DNA from: JBAZKV01 sp964443545
GTDB lineage: Bacteria > Margulisbacteria > WOR-1 > JAKLHX01 > JBAZKV01
DNA: 11,837 nucleotides
NCBI GenBank assembly: GCA_964443545.1
Contig: CAYUCV010000032.1
Location: forward strand, 1-11,837
Reading direction: 5' to 3'
Shown here: positions 6,422 to 11,837 of the stretch, piece after piece
Numbering within the stretch: the first letter of the stretch is position 1
Layout of the letters: the number at the start of each line of letters is the position of its first letter
Made by a program: the position numbers and the translations under genes
Notes under the pieces: model-generated
Seen by the model: only the letters and a program-made list of their open reading frames with translations
Told to the model about the DNA's origin: nothing
Database searches by the model: none

Positions 6422-7059
6422 TGCAGCGCTTCAGGGCGTTCTTTAAAGACACCGCCGAAACACTATTTGTAGCCCTTTTGATAGCCCTTGTGGTGCGGGC
6501 ATTTCTGCTTCAGATCTTCTGGATACCTTCTGCCTCGATGGAGCCTACCCTGATGACGGGGGACCGCCTGATAGTTGACAAGCTCTCTTTGGGCATACAA
6601 AACCCTCTTTATGACATGAACGACAGTCCCGTGTTCCTGTTCAACATCCCCAACCCTTTGTACAATACGAACTTTCCTTTGAGCGACATACGCTACATCG
6701 TAAAGCTGTGGCAGCCCCAGAGGATGGAGATACTTGTGTTCAAATACCCAAAGGACCCTCTGGGCACCAGAAGAGACTTCATAAAAAGGCTTGTCGGACT
6801 TCCCGGAGAAGAGATCGAGATAAAGAACGGAGTTGTCTATATAGATAATCAACCGATCAAAGAAGAGCACACAATGGCAAAAGACGCTTTTGACATGCCA
6901 AAGGTCCGCATCCCCGAAGGCCATTATTTTATGATGGGCGATAACAGGCCAAACAGCGCCGACAGCAGGTACTGGGGCTTTGTCCCGGGCGATTACTTTG
7001 TCGGCAGGGCGCTTTTCCGCATCTGGCCGGTCCTTAAGATCGGGCCTGTACCAAAATAA
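6421..7059 (+). CDS. lepB: Signal peptidase I
   Basis: Signal peptidase I is a membrane-anchored serine protease (Ser/Lys dyad) that removes signal peptides from exported proteins outside the membrane. There is one N-terminal membrane segment (about 13-33), then the box B motif PSASMEPTL with nucleophile Ser39. The general-base Lys122 is in RRDFIKRLVGLPGE, and box E is MGDNRPNSADSRYWG (172-186). All catalytic features are intact in 212 aa. Between Ser39 and Lys122, residues about 58-95 form a longer loop in which NPLY occurs twice, apparently a lineage-specific insert in the extracytoplasmic domain. The ATG overlaps the rplS stop (TGATG) without a Shine-Dalgarno sequence, so translation is likely coupled to rplS. 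Placement beside rplS recurs in several bacterial groups. Confidence 0.95.
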   Translation: MQRFRAFFKDTAETLFVALLIALVVRAFLLQIFWIPSASMEPTLMTGDRLIVDKLSLGIQNPLYDMNDSPVFLFNIPNPLYNTNFPLSDIRYIVKLWQPQRMEILVFKYPKDPLGTRRDFIKRLVGLPGEEIEIKNGVVYIDNQPIKEEHTMAKDAFDMPKVRIPEGHYFMMGDNRPNSADSRYWGFVPGDYFVGRALFRIWPVLKIGPVPK

Positions 7060-7060
7060 A

Positions 7061-7687
7061 ATGCCCCATTTCCTTATCGAAAGGAAACTGATGCGGCAGG
7101 GAAAGCTCCCTGTTGCGGGAGTGGATGAGGCCGGAAGAGGTCCTCTTGCCGGTCCCGTGTTTGCGGCAGCCGTGATACTTGACCCGGAGTTCGAGATAGA
7201 AGGCCTAAACGATTCCAAAAAACTGTCCCCCTCAAAAAGAGAAGCCCTTTGCTCCGTTATCAAAAAAAATTCCCTGTCCTGGGCTGTGTCAAAAGTATCG
7301 GAAAAGCGCATAGACAGGATCAATATCCTTAACGCATCCCTTCTGGCAATGAAAAAAGCGCTTGCAGGCCTGTCTATGCGGCCAGCCCATGCTCTTGTGG
7401 ATGGCAACAAAAAAATACCGGGGTTAGATATCGGCCAGCTTTGCGTGGTCAAAGGGGATGGCATAAGCGCCTCTATAGCGGCAGCCTCCATCCTTGCCAA
7501 GGTGGAGAGGGACAGGCTGATGAAAAAGCTCCACAACCGCTTTCCCGATTACGGTTTTGACGTCCACAAAGGGTATGGGACATCCGCCCATATGAAAGCC
7601 ATAAAAAAGCACGGTCCTTGCGCCTGCCACAGAATGACCTTTGAGCCCTTGCGCTCTTGCCGCCTCCAAAGAACGGTGGTAAAATAA
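7061..7687 (+). CDS. rnhB: Ribonuclease HII
   Basis: RNase HII cuts RNA in RNA-DNA hybrids and excises single ribonucleotides misinserted in DNA. Motifs: GVDEAGRGPLAGPV with Asp22 and Glu23, LVDGNKKI with Asp114, and VKGDGISASIAAASILAKVERD with Asp133, the four metal-binding carboxylates. HKGYGTSAH then leads to HRMTFEPL. At 208 aa the length is typical. The start at 7061, one base after the lepB stop, is preferred because residues 1-19 include the E-x2-L-x3-G pattern common just before the family core. An internal ATG at 7091 has a better ribosome site (AAGGA, 7081-7085) and remains possible. rnhB near rplS and trmD is also the Bacillus arrangement. Confidence 0.95.
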   Translation: MPHFLIERKLMRQGKLPVAGVDEAGRGPLAGPVFAAAVILDPEFEIEGLNDSKKLSPSKREALCSVIKKNSLSWAVSKVSEKRIDRINILNASLLAMKKALAGLSMRPAHALVDGNKKIPGLDIGQLCVVKGDGISASIAAASILAKVERDRLMKKLHNRFPDYGFDVHKGYGTSAHMKAIKKHGPCACHRMTFEPLRSCRLQRTVVK

Positions 7688-7694
7688 AGGCACC

Positions 7695-7883
7695 ATGGAA
7701 AATCAGGCTGTTTCGCAGCACAAGGAAGAGGGCTCAAACCGGGGTCAGATCAGATTCTCGACCTCTTTCTCTCAGAGGCTCTCGGCTCTGAGCAGGTCCA
7801 AGCAAAAAATGGAATTCCTTTCTCTTTCGGAACTCTCAAAAAAAGGATTTTCAAAGTCCGCAGCCCCAAGAACGGTCCACTAA
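7695..7883 (+). CDS. Small Ser-rich basic hypothetical protein
   Basis: This is a possible 62-aa protein between rnhB and the PspC gene; I recognise no family. About 13 of 62 residues are serine and the rest is rich in Lys and Arg. It has no membrane segment or signal peptide and is likely disordered. In its favour, AAAGG (7686-7690) lies 4 nt before the ATG, it fills the gap exactly, and its stop falls just before the Shine-Dalgarno AAGGAG of the next gene, as in an operon. Against it, composition is biased, no motif is visible, and an inverted repeat lies inside it, so the segment could instead be a spacer with RNA structure. Confidence 0.35.
   Translation: MENQAVSQHKEEGSNRGQIRFSTSFSQRLSALSRSKQKMEFLSLSELSKKGFSKSAAPRTVH
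7771..7792. repeat. Inverted repeat inside the small Ser-rich ORF
   Basis: CTCAGAG (7771-7777) and CTCTGAG (7786-7792) are exact inverted copies around an 8-nt loop (GCTCTCGG). It could form an RNA hairpin between rnhB and the PspC gene. No T-run follows. It may be chance within Ser/Leu-rich coding sequence. Confidence 0.3.
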
Positions 7884-7895
7884 GGAGAAAGAAGC

Positions 7896-8090
7896 ATGTC
7901 AAAACTTTACAGGTCAAGAAATGATGTAAAGATAGCCGGAATCATAGGCGGGGTTTCTGAGATAACAAAGATAGATTCTACCATCCTTCGCCTTGCTGTG
8001 GTCTTTCTTGCCGTGGTCACCGGGATATTTCCCGCGGTCATCACCTACATAGCCGGCTGGTTCATAATCCCCGAGCAACCCGCGCAATAA
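7896..8090 (+). CDS. Minimal PspC-domain membrane protein
   Basis: This 64-aa protein consists almost entirely of a PspC domain: KLYRSRND, IAGIIGGVSEITKIDSTILRLAVVF, then a hydrophobic stretch (about 29-57) ending in AGWFIIPEQP. It has one membrane span or a hairpin at most. PspC proteins sense or relay envelope stress and, in enterobacteria, help recruit PspA. Stand-alone PspC mini-proteins are widespread and mostly uncharacterised. There is no pspA, pspB or pspF nearby, so a Psp response is not shown here. A good AAGGAG ribosome site lies shortly before ATG 7896. It is probably the last gene of the rplS-lepB-rnhB unit. Confidence 0.85.
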   Translation: MSKLYRSRNDVKIAGIIGGVSEITKIDSTILRLAVVFLAVVTGIFPAVITYIAGWFIIPEQPAQ

Positions 8091-8224
8091 CCTGTTGAGG
8101 GTGTTGAAAAACACCGCACCGAAAACTGCCTAGCGCAAACCGCAGACCTTTTCGGAACGGTTCCCGGTCTACGGACCCCGGTTCCCTTCCGCCTGGCGCC
8201 GGAATTGCTGTATTCCCTTCTGAT
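8091..8224. other. 134-nt intergenic gap with several potential RNA hairpins
   Basis: This is the longest non-coding stretch here. It contains GGTGTT-GAAA-AACACC (8100-8115), a 6-bp stem closed by a GNRA tetraloop. It also contains GGTC-TACG-GACC (8166-8177), where the closing C-G around UACG matches the very stable UNCG loop class. GGAAC (8154-8158) can pair either with GTTCC (8160-8164) or with GTTCC (8181-8185), and CGGTTCCC occurs twice (8158-8165 and 8179-8186). I see no clear promoter, T-run or riboswitch I can name. The part before yraN has no Shine-Dalgarno sequence. Confidence 0.4.
8100..8115 (+). terminator. GAAA-capped hairpin after the PspC gene, terminator-like
   Basis: GGTGTT pairs exactly with AACACC around a GAAA loop, 9 nt after the PspC stop. 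A GNRA tetraloop favours RNA folding, but no T-run follows, so termination is uncertain. Confidence 0.35.
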
Positions 8225-8593
8225 ATGTCCATCCAAAGCAAGAGGCTCGGCGATGAAGGCGAGCAGATCGCATATGATCATCTTCTGTCGTTGGGCTGGC
8301 AGATGATCGAGCGGAATTTCCATTCATCCCAGGGAGAGGTCGATATCATCGCAAAAGACGGGCAGTTCCTGGTATTTGTAGAGGTCAAGAATTACTCCTT
8401 TGCCAGCTTTGGCACTCCTGTCGGAGCCGTACGGGCGGCAAAAAAGAAGAGCATTATCCACGCGGCAAGCACTTACCTGCATAAGAAGAACATAAGCAAT
8501 GTTTACTGCAGGTTCGATGTCATTTCTATCTACAGGAACTTCGAAGGAAAAATGAATATCGAACTCTATAAGGACGCTTTCCAGATGAACTAA
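8225..8593 (+). CDS. yraN: YraN/UPF0102 family nuclease-like protein
   Basis: This is a 122-aa member of UPF0102, with a restriction-endonuclease-like fold. Seen in the sequence: GDEGEQIAYDHLLSLGW (9-25), IERNFHSSQGEVDIIAKD (28-45) with Asp40, FVEVK (51-55) with Glu53 and Lys55, and RFDVISI (96-102). The D...E-x-K arrangement matches nuclease active sites. The cellular role is unsettled; the family commonly neighbours rnhB and comM/yifB, as here, which suggests DNA repair, recombination or uptake. Residues 1-8 plus the GDEGE motif fit the family N-terminus, so ATG 8225 is likely right although no Shine-Dalgarno sequence precedes it. The strong purine-rich ribosome site of comM starts at its stop codon. 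Confidence 0.92.
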   Translation: MSIQSKRLGDEGEQIAYDHLLSLGWQMIERNFHSSQGEVDIIAKDGQFLVFVEVKNYSFASFGTPVGAVRAAKKKSIIHAASTYLHKKNISNVYCRFDVISIYRNFEGKMNIELYKDAFQMN

Positions 8594-8608
8594 AAGAGGG
8601 GAGGAGGC

Positions 8609-10146
<1,538 letters not shown>

Positions 10147-10150
<4 letters not shown>

Positions 10151-10175
10151 CTTATTCAAAAATGTATAGTATTGT
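10147..10175 (+). promoter_or_regulatory. Predicted promoter of the sigma-54 activator gene, leaderless
   Basis: TTGACT (10147-10152), a 17-nt spacer and TATTGT (10170-10175). The -35 box overlaps the comM stop codon. Transcription would start near 10182, two bases before ATG 10184, with no Shine-Dalgarno sequence. The -35 is strong and the -10 matches 4 of 6. The arrangement mirrors that of aroC. Confidence 0.5.
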
Positions 10176-10183
10176 ATTACTAT

Positions 10184-11731
10184 ATGGACCAGAAAAACGA
10201 GCAGAGCAGAAGAAAAGTCCACGAACTGACCGCGCTGTACGAAGTGAGCCAGGCGCTTAGCCTTACCCTTGATGTTGAAAGCTCGATGTATTCCATAATG
10301 GAGATCCTCGAAAAAAGGCTGGGCATGAAAAGGGCCACCATGACTCTGCTTCATCCCATTACCGGCGAGCTCTTTATAGACATAGGACACGGCCTGACCG
10401 ATGCCGAGATAAAGAGAGGAAAATACCGCATCGGCGAAGGAATAACCGGAAAGGTCGTAGAAACGGGAAAGCCGGCTGTCATCCCGAGGATCGGGGAGGA
10501 GCCTCTATTTCTTGACAGAACAAGGTCCAGGAAAGGGATAGACAAGAACAACATCTCATTCATCTGCGTGCCGGTCAAGCTTGGGGACAGTGTAATAGGT
10601 GCATTCTCTGTTGACAAGATATTTTCTCCCGAAGTCTCGCTTGAAGAGGACATGAGGTTCCTTTCCATCATTGCCTCGATGATAGGCCAGGCGGTAAAGA
10701 TAAGGCAGCTGATACAGTCCGAAAAGGACCAGTTGATAGAGGAGAACCTGAAGCTGAGGGAGAACTTAAAGGAAAAGTACAGCTATAAGAACATCATTGG
10801 AAACAGCAACAGGATGAGAGAGGTGTATGAGATGGTGGCCAAGGTTGCCAAAAGCGACGCTACGGTCCTGATAAGGGGAGAGTCCGGCACCGGCAAGGAA
10901 CTGGTGGCCAATGCGATACACTATAACAGCCTGCGCTCAAAAAAGCCTTTCATAAAGGTCAACATTGCGGCACTGCCCGAAAATCTGATAGAATCGGAGC
11001 TTTTTGGCTACGAGCGCGGGGCCTTTACGGGGGCTCTTGAAAGACGGGCTGGAAGGTTTGAACTGGCAGAGGGAGGGACGCTCTTTCTTGACGAGATAGG
11101 AGACCTCGGAGCTGGGCTGCAGGTAAAACTGCTGAGGGTGATACAGGAGAGGGAGTTTGAGCGCCTGGGCGGCACCGAAACAATAAAAAGCAATGTAAGG
11201 CTAATAGTTGCCACCAACCATAATCTTGAAGAAAATGTCAAAAATTCAAAATTCAGGGAGGACCTGTACTACCGTTTGAATGTTTTTCCTGTCTATCTTC
11301 CGCCCTTGAGGGACCGCAGGGACGATATCATGCTCCTTGCCGAATTTTTCCTGGACAGGTACTCAAAAAAGAACTCCAAAACGATCAAGAGGGTATCAAC
11401 GCCCGCTATCGATGCCCTGATGAGTTATCACTGGCCCGGAAATGTTAGAGAACTGGAAAATACCATTGAAAGGGCAGTCCTTATGTGCGAGGGTGAGGTC
11501 ATTTACGCGCATCACCTTCCTCCGACGCTCCAAACGGCAGAGACCTCAAAAACAAAGACCGACCTTGCGCTAGACGAACTCGTGGGAAATTATGAAAAGG
11601 ATATCATTATTGACGCCCTCAAACAGACCAAGGGCAATATCTCTAAGGCTGCAGTTATGCTGAAAACAACTAAACGCATACTTGGCTATAAGATCACCTC
11701 TTACAAGATAGACTACAAAAGTTTCCGCTGA
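10184..11731 (+). CDS. Sigma-54-dependent transcriptional activator, GAF-AAA+-Fis (NifA-like layout)
   Basis: This 515-residue bacterial enhancer-binding protein activates RNA polymerase-sigma-54 by ATP hydrolysis. Layout: GAF sensor domain (about 15-175), a Gln/Glu/Lys-rich helical linker (about 178-200), the AAA+ domain (about 203-425), and a C-terminal Fis-type helix-turn-helix (about 468-515, KGNISKAAVMLKTTKRILGYKI). The AAA+ motifs are intact: Walker A GESGTGKE (232-239), the sigma-54-contacting GAFTGA (279-284), Walker B TLFLDEIGD (299-307), FREDLYYRLNVFPV (357-370) and WPGNVRELEN (417-426). There is no receiver domain, so control is probably by a small ligand or partner at GAF, as in NifA, NorR or FhlA. 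No gene in the window identifies its target, so I do not call it nifA. ATG 10184 is preferred to an in-frame TTG at 10172, which overlaps the predicted -10. Neither has a Shine-Dalgarno sequence. Confidence 0.93.
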   Translation: MDQKNEQSRRKVHELTALYEVSQALSLTLDVESSMYSIMEILEKRLGMKRATMTLLHPITGELFIDIGHGLTDAEIKRGKYRIGEGITGKVVETGKPAVIPRIGEEPLFLDRTRSRKGIDKNNISFICVPVKLGDSVIGAFSVDKIFSPEVSLEEDMRFLSIIASMIGQAVKIRQLIQSEKDQLIEENLKLRENLKEKYSYKNIIGNSNRMREVYEMVAKVAKSDATVLIRGESGTGKELVANAIHYNSLRSKKPFIKVNIAALPENLIESELFGYERGAFTGALERRAGRFELAEGGTLFLDEIGDLGAGLQVKLLRVIQEREFERLGGTETIKSNVRLIVATNHNLEENVKNSKFREDLYYRLNVFPVYLPPLRDRRDDIMLLAEFFLDRYSKKNSKTIKRVSTPAIDALMSYHWPGNVRELENTIERAVLMCEGEVIYAHHLPPTLQTAETSKTKTDLALDELVGNYEKDIIIDALKQTKGNISKAAVMLKTTKRILGYKITSYKIDYKSFR

Positions 11732-11804
11732 GTTAAATCTCGAATAAGCCCCCTCTTAGTCTCCCCCTTTTCAGGGGGAGAGATTGACCTTGCCCCGATT
11801 TAAC
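11732..11804. repeat. Nested inverted repeat after the sigma-54 activator gene
   Basis: GTTAAATC (11732-11739), directly after the stop codon, is the exact inverse of GATTTAAC (11797-11804). Inside lies a 9-bp stem, TCTCCCCCT (11760-11768) with AGGGGGAGA (11773-11781), around TTTC. A second C-run (11749-11754) repeats the left inner arm. This looks like a dispersed intergenic repeat or a MITE-like remnant; one copy cannot prove that. Confidence 0.4.
11760..11781 (+). terminator. 9-bp GC hairpin, terminator-like, no U-tract
   Basis: TCTCCCCCT pairs with AGGGGGAGA around TTTC, 28 nt after the stop of the sigma-54 activator gene. GATTGACC follows, with no T-run, so intrinsic termination is uncertain. 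It is the inner stem of the larger inverted repeat. Confidence 0.45.
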
Positions 11805-11816
11805 GGACACCTCGTG

Positions 11817-11837
11817 TAGAATAAAAACAGAAAGAGG
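11817..11837 (+). promoter_or_regulatory. Possible -10 box and ribosome site of a gene beyond the window
   Basis: TAGAAT (11817-11822) matches the -10 consensus at five of six positions, and AAAGAGG (11831-11837) at the window edge resembles a ribosome binding site. No convincing -35 is placed 16-18 nt upstream, so support is weak. Confidence 0.2.

Noticed and set aside
6463..7536. 357-codon open frame on the minus strand across lepB and rnhB
   Set aside because: It lies wholly opposite two well-identified genes, has no recognisable domain and no ribosome site I would trust; balanced-GC codon use readily leaves such antisense frames open.
7667..7878. Similar AAGAACGGT at the ends of rnhB and of the small ORF as a direct repeat
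   Set aside because: Only 9 bases are shared and both are inside coding frames; too short to support a duplication.

Overview
The window is a compact bacterial chromosome segment of ordinary housekeeping genes, all on the + strand. Base composition looks balanced by eye (not computed), intergenic gaps are short, and no gap exceeds about 135 nt. I see no phage, insertion sequence, CRISPR array, tRNA or rRNA. The gene set points to a poorly characterised, probably free-living lineage on the Terrabacteria side of the tree. The clues are an LL-diaminopimelate aminotransferase (DapL) instead of the DapC/D/E route, the YlqD family known mainly from Firmicutes and relatives, and a Bacillus-like block rpsP-khpA-ylqD-trmD-rplS-(lepB)-rnhB. 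A candidate phylum related to Cyanobacteria/Margulisbacteria is a guess from gene content, not a demonstrated assignment.

Layout. Positions 1-4005 hold the 3' part of dapL, a PAS sensor histidine kinase, ispH overlapping the kinase by one base, and aroC, which seems to have its own promoter and ends at a perfect GC hairpin. Positions 4056-5986 are the ribosome/RNA block: an extended -10 promoter preceded by an inverted repeat, rpsP with a TTG start, khpA, ylqD and trmD. The rimM gene that usually precedes trmD is absent. A consensus sigma-70 promoter then starts rplS-lepB-rnhB, followed by a small Ser-rich ORF and a minimal PspC protein (6000-8090). After a structure-rich 134-nt gap come yraN and comM/yifB (8225-10150). 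Last is a single GAF/AAA+/Fis-type sigma-54 activator (10184-11731), followed by a nested inverted repeat at the window end.

How the genes fit together. dapL, ispH and aroC supply diaminopimelate, isoprenoid precursors and chorismate, so cell wall, lipid and aromatic metabolism. rpsP to rplS serve ribosome assembly and tRNA modification, lepB serves secretion, and rnhB, yraN and comM serve nucleic-acid processing and DNA uptake or recombination. The two signalling genes (kinase and sigma-54 activator) are orphans here: no receiver-domain protein and no recognisable sigma-54 promoter lies in the window.

The least ordinary signals are at the level of expression. At least two genes (aroC and the sigma-54 activator) have promoters built into the end of the preceding gene, so close to the ATG that the mRNA would be essentially leaderless. 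Several other starts lack a Shine-Dalgarno sequence, while neighbours have strong ones. I found no convincing undescribed multi-gene system.
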